NCBI GenBank assembly: GCA_964368965.1
Contig: CAYJDR010000031.1
Coordinates: forward strand, 1-24,707
Reading direction: 5' to 3'
From: CAYJDR01 sp964368965
GTDB taxonomy: Bacteria; Chrysiogenota; Deferribacteres; Deferribacterales; Mucispirillaceae
Length of the DNA stretch: 24,707 bases
Both the position numbers and the translations under genes were made by a program. This document shows positions 15,149 to 23,495 of this stretch, piece after piece. The notes below the pieces were generated by a model. That model did no database searches. It had not been told where the DNA came from and worked only from the letters and a program-made list of their open reading frames with translations. Numbering within the stretch: position 1 is the stretch's first letter; every line of letters begins with the position of its first letter.

Positions 15149-15513
15149 AGAACAATAAAGATGCAGGCGGAATGGACGCTTTCTTAGGACAAAATACGTC
15201 ATTTAACGGTACTTTAGTGTTTGATGGCCTAGTTAGATTAGACGGCAATTTTGAAGGAAACGTTAAAACTAACGACACACTAATCATTGCAGAGTCGGGC
15301 AACATTAAAGCTGAAATTGAAGCTGGCGTTGTTAAAATATCTGGTACTTTCGATGGTACAATAGTTGCAAAAAACAAAGTTGAGCTATACAAGCCAGCAT
15401 TTGTTACAGGCGTTATAAGGACACCTGTTATACGTGTTGAAGAAGGCGTTGTATTCAACGGCTCTACTGAGATGGAAAAAGGTAGAATTAACACTACTGA
15501 AGATAAGCTGTAA
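15142..15513 (+). CDS. Bactofilin (polymer-forming cytoskeletal protein)
   Basis: A 123-aa DUF583/bactofilin protein. The central part (about residues 15-105) is a ladder of short strands with a regular glycine and hydrophobic pattern (G-T-L-V-F-D-G-L-V-R-L-D-G-N-F-E-G-N-V, I-S-G-T-F-D-G-T-I-V), typical of the bactofilin beta helix. Short polar tails flank it. Bactofilins form nucleotide-free filaments that localise cell-wall enzymes or, in Myxococcus, the ParABS machinery. The 7-nt overlap with parB and the AGGGGAA ribosome site inside parB show tight coupling, so a role in positioning the segregation complex is a reasonable inference. Confidence 0.93.
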   Translation: MLKNNKDAGGMDAFLGQNTSFNGTLVFDGLVRLDGNFEGNVKTNDTLIIAESGNIKAEIEAGVVKISGTFDGTIVAKNKVELYKPAFVTGVIRTPVIRVEEGVVFNGSTEMEKGRINTTEDKL

Positions 15514-15540
15514 AAATTTTTAATATACTGGAGGGTTACA

Positions 15541-16293
15541 ATGGCTAGGAAACCTTTAATAGCAGGTAACTGGAAGATGAACCAAGATGTAGTTACAGGT
15601 GTCGCATTAGCTAAAGAGCTACAAGCAAGCGATGTTGACTATAGCACAAGAGATGTATTAGTTGCACCAAGTTATGCCGTTTTATACGCTGTTGCTGAGG
15701 CGACAAAAGGCTCGAACTTATTAGTATCTGCGCAAAATATGTATTTTGAAAACAGTGGCGCATACACTGGCGAAGTTTCTGCAAGCATGATAAAATCGTG
15801 CGGTGTTGAGTGGGTTATTTTAGGTCACTCAGAGCGTCGTGCAATATTCATGGAAAGCGACGAAGTTATAAATAAAAAAGTTTTAAAAGCTCTAAGCGAA
15901 GATATGAAAGTTATATTATGTGTTGGCGAAACGCTTGAAGAGCGCGAAGCAGGCAAAGAGTATGACACAGTTCTAGCTCAAGTTACTGCTGGCATTAAAG
16001 ATGTTAGTGATATGGCTAACGTTGTGATAGCTTACGAGCCTGTATGGGCGATAGGCACTGGCAAAACAGCGTCATCTGCTGATGCAGAGATGATGCACAA
16101 AGCTATACGCGAACATTTAGTAAAAATTTGTAACTCAGATGTTGCAAATTCTACACGTATACTATATGGTGGTAGCGTTAAAGGCGATAACGCAGCTGAA
16201 TTAATGTCACAAGAGAATATCGACGGTGCATTAGTTGGTGGCGCAAGCTTAAAAGCTGAAGAGTTTTTGAAAATAATTAATTTTGATAAATAA
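15541..16293 (+). CDS. tpiA: Triosephosphate isomerase
   Basis: Interconverts dihydroxyacetone phosphate and glyceraldehyde 3-phosphate in glycolysis and gluconeogenesis. The 250-aa length is standard. Catalytic residues are all present: K12 in G-N-W-K-M-N, H96 in I-L-G-H-S-E-R-R, and E166 in A-Y-E-P-V-W-A-I-G-T-G, whose end is the mobile loop. The phosphate-binding Y-G-G-S-V-K is near the C-terminus. GGAGGG precedes the ATG by 6 nt. It lies 27 nt after the bactofilin gene with no promoter between, so it is probably part of the par unit. Confidence 0.99.
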   Translation: MARKPLIAGNWKMNQDVVTGVALAKELQASDVDYSTRDVLVAPSYAVLYAVAEATKGSNLLVSAQNMYFENSGAYTGEVSASMIKSCGVEWVILGHSERRAIFMESDEVINKKVLKALSEDMKVILCVGETLEEREAGKEYDTVLAQVTAGIKDVSDMANVVIAYEPVWAIGTGKTASSADAEMMHKAIREHLVKICNSDVANSTRILYGGSVKGDNAAELMSQENIDGALVGGASLKAEEFLKIINFDK

Positions 16294-16296
16294 AGT

Positions 16297-16313
16297 GTAG
16301 CTAATATAGCTAC
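16297..16313. repeat. Inverted repeat between tpiA and secG
   Basis: GTAGCTA-ATA-TAGCTAC is a perfect 7-bp inverted repeat that ends one base before the secG ribosome site AGAGGG. No T-run follows, so it is not a terminator. As RNA it would be a small hairpin able to influence secG translation or serve as a processing point. Confidence 0.45.
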
Positions 16314-16324
16314 TAGAGGGATTG

Positions 16325-16678
16325 ATGTATAATATAGTATTATCGTTACACGTGTTTGTTTGTTTTTTATTAATCATTGCTGTACTTATCCAAGGTGGTA
16401 AAGGTACTGATTTAGGTTCTGCGCTTGGTGGCGGTTCTGGCGAAATGTTCGGACCAAAAGCGCCAGCTAATGTTATGAATAAAATTACAACAGTTATTGC
16501 TACGTGCTTTTTGACTTTGTCATTAATCTTAGCAATCATGTCTGGCTTAGGTAGCCAAAGTATCATGAGGAACGCGCCAGCTCTTGACGGCTCACTTATG
16601 AACACAGCACCTGTTACTACGACTGCACCTGCTACAGAGGCAGCACCAGTTGAGCAACCAGCTACAGCAGGACAATAA
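16325..16678 (+). CDS. secG: Preprotein translocase subunit SecG
   Basis: Small subunit of the SecYEG channel in the inner membrane. The 117-aa protein has two hydrophobic helices (about residues 3-22 and 52-72). Between them is the conserved cytoplasmic loop with I-Q-G-G-K-G-T-D-L-G-S-A-L-G-G-G-S. The C-terminal 30 residues form a Pro/Ala/Thr-rich tail without predicted structure. ATG 16325 is preferred over TTG 16322 because AGAGGG ends at 16320. tpiA-secG is a common gene pair in many bacteria. Confidence 0.95.
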   Translation: MYNIVLSLHVFVCFLLIIAVLIQGGKGTDLGSALGGGSGEMFGPKAPANVMNKITTVIATCFLTLSLILAIMSGLGSQSIMRNAPALDGSLMNTAPVTTTAPATEAAPVEQPATAGQ

Positions 16679-16717
16679 TTTTACAAAATTCAAAAAATTT
16701 GATTAAGGTGGTTCGCT

Positions 16718-18367
16718 TTGTTTAAGAAATCTATACTTTTAACAGTATTAATGCTTGCGTTTTTAGTAGGCTGCAAAAAAGAAAGTACAAAAACAGAGGC
16801 AGAGCCACCACAATCTGCTCCTATAGAGAAGGTTGAAGAAGAAGTTCAAGGCGGAGCTATTGTCCAAGCGACAATCGGTGAGCCTATCAACCTTATTCCT
16901 GCAATCTCGTCTGACTCGGCATCACATGCTATTGCTGCATACGTTTATAACGGCTTAGTTGAATATGATAAAAACTTACAACTAAAAGGCGACTTAGCTG
17001 AAAGTTGGGAAATCTCATCAGATAATTTATCTATAACTTTTTACCTTAGAAAAGGTGTAAAATGGCATGACGGCGAAGAATTTAACGCTGATGATGTTCG
17101 TTTTACATACGAGTTTATGATATCAGATGACACGCCAACATCTTACGATGCAGACTTTAGAAAAGTTGAAAAGTTTGAAGTTATCGACAATTATACGGTA
17201 AAGGTTACATACCCAGAGCCTTATGCACCAGCGCTAAATAGTTGGGGTATGTGGGTTATGCCACAACATCTGCTTGAGGGTGTGCAAGTTTCAAAATCAC
17301 CATTGCAACGCATGCCAATCGGCACAGGCGCGTACATGCTTGAAAAATGGGATACTGGCAAAACTTTAACACTTAAAGCATTTGATGGCTACTTTGAAGG
17401 TAGAGCAAACTTAGAGAAAATCATTTTGCGCATAATTCCTGACCAAGCAACACAGTTCTTAGAGTTGCTGAACGGCTCAATCGATATTATGGCGCTAACG
17501 CCTGTGCAAGCAAATAAGCAATCGGCTAATGAGCGCTACAAGTCGCAGTATACTACATACTCATACCTTGCAGACTCTTATAACTACATTGGCTATAACT
17601 TAAAGAAAGCGCCGTTTAATGATAAACGTGTTCGCCAAGCATTAACTTATGCAACACCAAAAGATGAAATCATCACAGGTCTTTTATTTGGTGAAGGCAA
17701 ACCTGCGACAGGTCCATATAAACCTGGCACATATTGGTATAACGAAAACGTTAAACAATATACTTATGATATTGAAAAAGCTCGTGCTTTATTATTAGAA
17801 GCTGGATTTACAGATAAAGATAATGACAGCATGTTAGAATATAATGGTAAACCGTTCACAATAGAGATAATGACGAACCAAGGCAACGCAGTTCGTGCAC
17901 AAACAGCTGAAATTATCCAAAAAAGCTGGAGCCAGCTGGGCATAAAAGTAGAGATACGCATTATCGAGTGGGCAGCGTTCATTAATGAGTACATAAATAA
18001 GCAAAACTTTAGCGTTATCGTGATGGGTTGGAACATAGTTGTTGACCCAGACGCATATGATGTATGGCACTCGAGTCGTTGCGGTGGCAGCGGGCTAAAC
18101 TTTATTTGCTTTGAAAATGAGGAAGTCGATGCGTTATTAGAAGCAGGGCAAAAAACATACAACAGAGAAGAACGCAAAGTTATTTATGATAAATTTCAAG
18201 AAGTGTTAGCTGAAGAACAGCCATACACATTCTTATATGTTCCAAATGCAAACATGGCTATCAGTAGCCGTTTCAAAAATATTGAGCCTGCACCAAGTGG
18301 CTTAATGCATAACTTCAACGATTGGTATGTTCCTACAGCGGAGCAAAAGTACCACTTCGAAAAATAG
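16718..18367 (+). CDS. Peptide/oligopeptide ABC transporter substrate-binding lipoprotein (SBP family 5)
   Basis: A 549-aa periplasmic binding protein of the OppA/DppA type. The N-terminus K-K-S-I-L-L-T-V-L-M-L-A-F-L-V-G-C is a lipoprotein signal, with the lipidated Cys at residue 19. Family features are seen: N-L-I-P-A-I (after the linker), F-Y-L-R-K-G-V-K-W-H-D-G-E, F-N-A-D-D-V, P-I-G-T-G-A-Y, V-R-Q-A-L-T-Y-A and the late W-H-S-S-R-C-G-G-S-G-L-N region. The only usable start is TTG at 16718, preceded by AAGGTGG; an in-frame stop is close upstream. It is followed by two permease genes. Whether it binds dipeptides, oligopeptides, nickel or others cannot be read. Confidence 0.94.
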   Translation: MFKKSILLTVLMLAFLVGCKKESTKTEAEPPQSAPIEKVEEEVQGGAIVQATIGEPINLIPAISSDSASHAIAAYVYNGLVEYDKNLQLKGDLAESWEISSDNLSITFYLRKGVKWHDGEEFNADDVRFTYEFMISDDTPTSYDADFRKVEKFEVIDNYTVKVTYPEPYAPALNSWGMWVMPQHLLEGVQVSKSPLQRMPIGTGAYMLEKWDTGKTLTLKAFDGYFEGRANLEKIILRIIPDQATQFLELLNGSIDIMALTPVQANKQSANERYKSQYTTYSYLADSYNYIGYNLKKAPFNDKRVRQALTYATPKDEIITGLLFGEGKPATGPYKPGTYWYNENVKQYTYDIEKARALLLEAGFTDKDNDSMLEYNGKPFTIEIMTNQGNAVRAQTAEIIQKSWSQLGIKVEIRIIEWAAFINEYINKQNFSVIVMGWNIVVDPDAYDVWHSSRCGGSGLNFICFENEEVDALLEAGQKTYNREERKVIYDKFQEVLAEEQPYTFLYVPNANMAISSRFKNIEPAPSGLMHNFNDWYVPTAEQKYHFEK

Positions 18368-18370
18368 CCT

Positions 18371-19351
18371 ATGCTAAAATATATACTAGGGCGATTACTT
18401 GCGATGATACCTCTATTGATAGGTATCACGCTTATTTGCTTCTTTGTTATACATCTTGCACCAGGTAACGCTGCTGATGTTCAAGTTTCTATGAATCCTA
18501 GAGCGTCTGATACGGCACGTGAAAAATTTGTGCAAATGTATGGGCTTGATAAACCTGTCTACGAGCAATATATTTCATGGTTATCAAAATTTGTTCGCTT
18601 AGATTTTGGCGACTCATTCGCTACAGACGGCAAAAAAGTTACTGAAAAAATCGCAGAGCGCCTACCAATTACACTAGGGCTAAATGTGCTTAGTATGTTC
18701 TTTATATTTTTAATTGGCTTGCCTCTTGGTATTGCATCAGCATATTATAAAGATTCCGTCTTTGACAAATCCGTCACGGTATTCGTGTTTATATGGTTCG
18801 CTGTGCCAACATTTTGGATAGCGCTACTTTGCATGTATTACTTTGGCGTGCAGCTAGGGTGGCTACCTGTATCAGGTTTGACATCATATAACTATGACCA
18901 GTTAAGCTTCTTCGGCAAAGCCGCAGACCTCGCAAAGCACCTAGTGTTACCAGTATCAATATCTGTGTTTGGAGCATTGGCAGGCATATCTCGCTTTGCA
19001 AGAAGTTCGACGTTAGAGGTGCTAAACGAAGAATATATCCAAGCGGCTAGGTCACGTGGCATATCGGAAAAAACTATTTTATTTAAGCATGCGTTACGTA
19101 ACTCGTTATTGCCTGTTATCACTATATTAGGGCTTTCCATTCCTGGTTTGATAGGCTCAAGTGTTATATTTGAGTCGGTGTTCAGTATACCTGGCATGGG
19201 GCAACTATTTTACCAATCAGTAATGATGCGTGACTACCCTACAATCATGGGCATACTCGTTATCGGCGCATTGTTGACGCTAATTGGTAACTTCTTAGCT
19301 GATATCGCTTACGCATTCGCGGACCCAAGGATACGTTATGGCAAAAAATAA
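18371..19351 (+). CDS. Peptide ABC transporter permease, DppB/OppB type
   Basis: A 326-aa inner-membrane permease with six predicted helices. It begins M-L-K-Y-I-L-G-R-L-L-A-M-I-P-L-L, typical of the OppB/DppB family. The EAA loop that contacts the ATPase reads E-Y-I-Q-A-A-R-S-R-G-I-S-E (about residues 219-231). It starts 3 nt after the binding protein stop with no strong ribosome site, which implies translational coupling, and overlaps the next permease by 14 nt. Confidence 0.95.
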   Translation: MLKYILGRLLAMIPLLIGITLICFFVIHLAPGNAADVQVSMNPRASDTAREKFVQMYGLDKPVYEQYISWLSKFVRLDFGDSFATDGKKVTEKIAERLPITLGLNVLSMFFIFLIGLPLGIASAYYKDSVFDKSVTVFVFIWFAVPTFWIALLCMYYFGVQLGWLPVSGLTSYNYDQLSFFGKAADLAKHLVLPVSISVFGALAGISRFARSSTLEVLNEEYIQAARSRGISEKTILFKHALRNSLLPVITILGLSIPGLIGSSVIFESVFSIPGMGQLFYQSVMMRDYPTIMGILVIGALLTLIGNFLADIAYAFADPRIRYGKK

Positions 19352-20168
19352 ACTAGCACGCAAAGCGTGGCGAAATATAATATTAATTCTAGGCTTAATA
19401 ATCGTAGGCTTTTTCATATTGGTCGCAATATTTGCACCATTAATCGCTAGCCATGACCCAACAGCCATAGACGTTACAAAAACTTTTCTTGCACCGTCAA
19501 GTGTACATCTTTTCGGCACTGATGAGCTAGGGCGTGATGTTTTCTCTCGTGTTGTTTATGGCTCAAGGATATCACTATTTGTCGGTATTGTTGCTGTTGG
19601 AATATCAGTCGTCATTGGTGTGATTTTAGGTTTGATATCTGGCTACTATGGCAAGTGGGCTGATAGTTTAATAATGCGCTTTACGGATATTATGTTGTGT
19701 TTTCCAACATTTTTTTTGATACTTGCGGTAATTGCGTTCTTAAGCCCTTCAATTACTAATGTTATGATTGTTATAGGCTTAACAGGTTGGACAGGTGTCG
19801 CAAGGCTTGTACGTGCAGAAACATTGAGTGTAAAAAGTAGAGAATATATTGTAGCAGCACAACTAGCAGGCTTACCACAAGCGAAGATACTGTTTAAACA
19901 CATATTGCCGAATGTTATTACACCTGTATTTGTAACGGCGGCGCTAGGTATATCAGGTGCGGTATTGCTTGAGTCGTCATTGAGCTTCTTAGGGCTTGGT
20001 GTACAACCGCCAACACCATCGTGGGGCAATATCTTAACGGCTGGTAAAGATAATATCATGTTTGCGTGGTGGTTATCACTCTTCCCAGGGCTTGCGATAT
20101 TGTTCACAGCGCTTGGCTATAACATGCTAGGCGAAGGGTTAAGAGATTACTTAGACCCGAAGAATTAG
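19338..20168 (+). CDS. Peptide ABC transporter permease, DppC/OppC type
   Basis: A 276-aa permease of the DppC/OppC family. It has a short cytoplasmic N-terminus, a first helix, the periplasmic segment with L-F-G-T-D-E-L-G-R-D-V-F-S-R typical of the family, and further helices. The EAA loop reads E-Y-I-V-A-A-Q-L-A-G-L-P. The start overlaps the upstream permease by 14 nt, with AAGGAT as ribosome site. The ATPase genes (DppD/DppF) that normally follow are absent; the next gene is a B12 protein with its own promoter. Confidence 0.95.
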   Translation: MAKNKLARKAWRNIILILGLIIVGFFILVAIFAPLIASHDPTAIDVTKTFLAPSSVHLFGTDELGRDVFSRVVYGSRISLFVGIVAVGISVVIGVILGLISGYYGKWADSLIMRFTDIMLCFPTFFLILAVIAFLSPSITNVMIVIGLTGWTGVARLVRAETLSVKSREYIVAAQLAGLPQAKILFKHILPNVITPVFVTAALGISGAVLLESSLSFLGLGVQPPTPSWGNILTAGKDNIMFAWWLSLFPGLAILFTALGYNMLGEGLRDYLDPKN

Positions 20169-20179
20169 AAATAAAAAAC

Positions 20180-20208
20180 TTTACATATCATTATAAAAAT
20201 TATACTAT
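20180..20208 (+). promoter_or_regulatory. Promoter of the B12 mutase subunit - meaB - glycosyltransferase unit
   Basis: TTTACA (20180-20185), 17-bp spacer, TACTAT (20203-20208), about 35 nt before the next ATG, which has GGGGG as its ribosome site. The 73-bp space is very A/T-rich, so other -10 choices exist. I see no cobalamin riboswitch; the leader is too short for one. Confidence 0.5.
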
Positions 20209-20241
20209 TGTTATATATTAAACGAAATTGGGGGCAAAATT

Positions 20242-20646
20242 ATGTCAAAAGTTAGAGTATTAATAGCAAAACCAGGCTTAGATGGTCATGATAGAGGCGC
20301 AAAAGTTGTTGCACGTTCACTACGTGATGCTGGTTATGAGGTAATATACACAGGTTTAAGGCAAACTCCTGAAGCCATCGTTGCAACAGCAATCCAAGAA
20401 GATGTTGATGCAATTGGTTTAAGCATTCTATCAGGTGCTCATGGGACAGTTTTCCCAAGAGTTATTGAATTGCTAAAAGAAAAAGGCGCTGGCGATATAG
20501 TTGTTTTTGGCGGTGGAGTTATCCCTGAAGAAGATATCCCAGCATTATATGAAGCTGGCGTTGCAAGGATATTCACACCTGGCACACCAACTGATGAAAC
20601 GGCTGACTTTATCAAGCAAAACGTCACACCTAAAAACGTAGCGTAA
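20242..20646 (+). CDS. B12-binding small subunit of a methylmalonyl-CoA mutase-type enzyme
   Basis: A 134-aa free-standing cobalamin-binding domain. It has the D-x-H-x-x-G motif (D14, H16, G19; H16 ligates cobalt), S-I-L-S-G-A-H and G-G-G-V-I-P, all typical of the C-terminal domain of methylmalonyl-CoA mutase. In split enzymes this subunit pairs with a separate catalytic subunit that binds acyl-CoA, which is not encoded in this window. It is followed 2 nt later by meaB, which protects or repairs the same enzyme. Related acyl-CoA mutases (ethylmalonyl- or isobutyryl-CoA) use similar subunits, so the exact substrate is open. Confidence 0.93.
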   Translation: MSKVRVLIAKPGLDGHDRGAKVVARSLRDAGYEVIYTGLRQTPEAIVATAIQEDVDAIGLSILSGAHGTVFPRVIELLKEKGAGDIVVFGGGVIPEEDIPALYEAGVARIFTPGTPTDETADFIKQNVTPKNVA

Positions 20647-20648
20647 TA

Positions 20649-21566
20649 TTGATAAAAGAATTTTGTGAACGTATTTTTCAAGGCGAGGTTCGTGCAGCGG
20701 CTAGACTAATGAGACTAGTTGATGATAGGGCTGAAGGTTATGAAGAATACATGAAGCACATATGGAAGCACACTGGTAATGCTCATTTAATTGGCATTAC
20801 TGGTGCACCTGGTGCGGGGAAGTCTACCCTCACCGATAAATTGATTGGCGAATATCGCAAACTCGGTAAGACAGTTGGCGTTGTTGCTATCGACCCTACA
20901 AGTCCGTTTTCAGGCGGAGCAATCCTAGGCGACAGAATACGCATGGCTGAACACGCAACCGACGAAGGCGTTTTTATACGTAGTGTTGGCACACGTGGCC
21001 ACTTAGGCGGATTATCTGTATCAGCTATTGACATTGTCGCAATCATGGATGCTATGGGCAAAGATGTTATCATAGTCGAAACAGTAGGCGTGGGACAAGA
21101 TGAAGTTGAAATAGCAATGGTCGCAGATACTTGCATCGTTGTAACGCTTCCTGGCATGGGTGACGATATCCAAGCGATCAAAGCAGGCATTTTTGAAATT
21201 GCTGATATATTCGTTGTAAACAAGGCTGATAGAGACGGCGTTGAACGCACTATCCGTGATTTATCAATGATGATAGATATGATACCATATCAATCTGACT
21301 GGAAAGTAGAAGTTCTAAAAACTGTTGCTGTAAAAGGCGAAGGGTTATCAGAGCTTGTTGAAACAGTTGGTAAGCATAAAGAGTGCTACGAAAAAGACGG
21401 AAAACACTCGAAGCAGTTAAATCGTTTAGTACATGTTGCAGAAGGTGCTGTTAAAGAGCGCCTTTATAAAAAAATATTTACAGAAGATAAAATCAAATCA
21501 CTTGTTGAAAGTGGGCTAGATCCATATAGCGTTGTTGACGACATATGGGCGAAGAATATAAAATAA
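20649..21566 (+). CDS. meaB: MeaB/ArgK family GTPase, methylmalonyl-CoA mutase chaperone
   Basis: A 305-aa G3E GTPase that gates cobalamin loading and guards B12-dependent acyl-CoA mutase from inactivation. It has P-loop G-A-P-G-A-G-K-S (52-59), V-A-I-D-P-T-S-P-F-S-G-G-A-I-L-G-D-R-I-R-M, the switch segment E-T-V-G-V-G-Q-D-E-V-E and N-K-A-D. The start is TTG at 20649, 2 nt after the preceding stop and without a Shine-Dalgarno sequence. It is kept because the first 25 residues match the helical N-terminus of the family (E-R-I-F-Q-G-E-V-R-A-A-A-R-L-M). Expression probably depends on translational coupling to the B12 subunit. Confidence 0.96.
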   Translation: MIKEFCERIFQGEVRAAARLMRLVDDRAEGYEEYMKHIWKHTGNAHLIGITGAPGAGKSTLTDKLIGEYRKLGKTVGVVAIDPTSPFSGGAILGDRIRMAEHATDEGVFIRSVGTRGHLGGLSVSAIDIVAIMDAMGKDVIIVETVGVGQDEVEIAMVADTCIVVTLPGMGDDIQAIKAGIFEIADIFVVNKADRDGVERTIRDLSMMIDMIPYQSDWKVEVLKTVAVKGEGLSELVETVGKHKECYEKDGKHSKQLNRLVHVAEGAVKERLYKKIFTEDKIKSLVESGLDPYSVVDDIWAKNIK

Positions 21567-21576
21567 TAGGTACAAT

Positions 21577-22458
21577 ATGCTGCCAGTAATATCAGTGGTT
21601 GTTACATCATACAACCATGAACAATATATTTCACAATGCCTAGATGGCATACTAATGCAAGAGGGTTGCCCTGATTATGAAATAATCATTGGTGACGATT
21701 GCTCAACAGATAATACTCGTCAAATAATTCAAAAATATGCGAGCGAACACCAAGGCAAGATAATTGTTGTAGACATCAATAATAACCTAGGCATGTACCA
21801 AAACATGAAGCGCTGTTTTGAGCTAGCAAAAGGCAAATATATTGCCATGTGCGAAGGCGATGACTTTTGGATAAATAAACATAAACTAAAAATGCAATAT
21901 GAATACCTTGAAGAAAACCAACATTTATCTATGTGTGCGAATAAGGTTATAATAACGGATAAGTGTGAAAATATCCCAGAAAATACAGATTATGACATGT
22001 CGGCACTAAGTAAGAGGGTCGTTAATGAGCATATCTATATTAGTGAGATGGATCCTACCTATAACTTTTCTTGCTGTATGTATCGCATGGAGGCTGTAAA
22101 GAAAATTCCTGAAAGTTACTATGAGGGTACTTTTGGAAATGATTGGCTGTTCAATATATATGTTACAAAGCTGTATGGCGATGGTGTTATTTATAGTTCA
22201 TATAGCTCAGTCTATAGAAAGCATAGTGCGGCGCAGTGGTCATCGCTGAGTGATGTTGAGCAAAGGTTCCAAAAAATAGATTGCCTATATAAGATGAATG
22301 ACTTGTTAGGTATAGGCTATGAAGATGACATCTTTGAGGCCTTAGATTCAATTGTCAGAGAGCATAAAAAAAAGAAAAATGTTTTTAGTATAAATTTGTT
22401 TACAGTTATGAAGAGTCGGTTTGTACTAGAGCTTAATAAATTTAAGGTAACAAAATGA
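21577..22458 (+). CDS. Family 2 glycosyltransferase
   Basis: A 293-aa GT-A fold enzyme, soluble or peripheral. The N-terminal half shows V-V-V-T-S-Y-N-H-E-Q-Y-I, the nucleotide-sugar-binding I-G-D-D-C-S-T-D-N-T and the metal-binding E-G-D-D-F-W (93-98). F-G-N-D-W-L-F-N probably carries the catalytic acid near residue 190. The sugar and acceptor cannot be told. It starts 10 nt after meaB with a weak AGGT site and overlaps the next glycosyltransferase by 4 nt (ATGA). Likely in surface glycan or lipopolysaccharide assembly. Confidence 0.93.
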   Translation: MLPVISVVVTSYNHEQYISQCLDGILMQEGCPDYEIIIGDDCSTDNTRQIIQKYASEHQGKIIVVDINNNLGMYQNMKRCFELAKGKYIAMCEGDDFWINKHKLKMQYEYLEENQHLSMCANKVIITDKCENIPENTDYDMSALSKRVVNEHIYISEMDPTYNFSCCMYRMEAVKKIPESYYEGTFGNDWLFNIYVTKLYGDGVIYSSYSSVYRKHSAAQWSSLSDVEQRFQKIDCLYKMNDLLGIGYEDDIFEALDSIVREHKKKKNVFSINLFTVMKSRFVLELNKFKVTK

Positions 22459-23489
22459 CAGCATCCCCAAAAGTAAGTGTAATTATCCCTGCACATAACA
22501 TTGAACAATATATTCCAGAATGCTTAGAAAGCTTAATAAACCAAACATATGCAAACTATGAAGTGTTAGTTGTCGAGAACGGCTCAAAAGATAACACTTA
22601 TAGTATTGCCAAGGGTTATGTAGAGAAAGATAGCCGTATAAAAGTTTTTAAGGAAACAATAAAAGGTGTAATGAACGCTAGAAATAAAGGGCTAGCTGAA
22701 GCCGAAGGCGACTTTATAATGTTTATTGATGGTGATGATTTTATTGCTAATGATTACTTGGAAGTTGCGGTAGCGTCAATGAAAGATGGAATAGATTTAG
22801 CCATCCTCCCATATGCACTATATACAAACGGACATGTCGAAAAATATGAATACCTTGCTCCATCAGGAGTATATGAAGGCAGTAAAGGCCTTAGGTTTTT
22901 TGCACTGCCATACGTATGGGGTAAAGTTTTTCGCAAAGAAATTATCGAAAAACATAACCTTAAATATGATACGTCACTAGCACATGTTGAAGACCTATTG
23001 TTCTCGATAGAATACTTGCTTGTATCTGATAGCGTGTATCTGTCAAGCGCTGACTCTTGCTATTTTTATAGGCAGGCTAGAGAGGGGCAGACGACATCAA
23101 CTATTGACGACTACATAAATGCTGAATGTTTCTTAAAGGTTGCATCTATTTCAAGAAAGCTTGCAAAAGACCACAAGTATGAGGATATGGCGATGGCATA
23201 TGCTAATAAAGAGTTCGCCATACCAATCTTGGGCAGAGTGTTTGGTGCAAGCCCATTAAAACGTATGTCGACAGCACAAGTAAAACAATTGCTTGAACCT
23301 TATAAAGATGAGATATTATCAATCGAACTAGATGAAAGAGTATGTGCAAAATGGTTAATAGTCTGGTGGAACAGGTTTAGATATTTTGTACGCAAAGGTA
23401 AGTATGGTAGCTTTTTCAAATTCGTGCGCCACTATAGAAACTTTATACTGCAACCGTTAGGAATAAAATATGTAGAAGAGCGTTTATAA
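22455..23489 (+). CDS. Family 2 glycosyltransferase
   Basis: A 344-aa GT-A enzyme with the classical opening P-K-V-S-V-I-I-P-A-H-N, V-V-E-N-G-S-K-D-N-T, N-A-R-N-K-G-L and the metal-binding F-I-D-G-D-D-F (90-96). H-V-E-D-L-L-F near residue 180 is the likely catalytic acid region. The C-terminal 60 residues are basic with Trp and Arg (W-L-I-V-W-W-N-R-F-R-Y-F), which suggests membrane association. It shares 4 nt with the preceding gene and is 6 nt from the GT9 gene, so the three are co-translated or co-transcribed. Confidence 0.94.
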   Translation: MTASPKVSVIIPAHNIEQYIPECLESLINQTYANYEVLVVENGSKDNTYSIAKGYVEKDSRIKVFKETIKGVMNARNKGLAEAEGDFIMFIDGDDFIANDYLEVAVASMKDGIDLAILPYALYTNGHVEKYEYLAPSGVYEGSKGLRFFALPYVWGKVFRKEIIEKHNLKYDTSLAHVEDLLFSIEYLLVSDSVYLSSADSCYFYRQAREGQTTSTIDDYINAECFLKVASISRKLAKDHKYEDMAMAYANKEFAIPILGRVFGASPLKRMSTAQVKQLLEPYKDEILSIELDERVCAKWLIVWWNRFRYFVRKGKYGSFFKFVRHYRNFILQPLGIKYVEERL

Positions 23490-23495
23490 ATAACA

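Noticed and set aside
20169..20241. Cobalamin riboswitch before the B12-binding subunit
   Set aside because: Only 73 bp separate the genes and the stretch is A/T-rich with no B12-box-like sequence; a cobalamin riboswitch needs roughly 200 nt.
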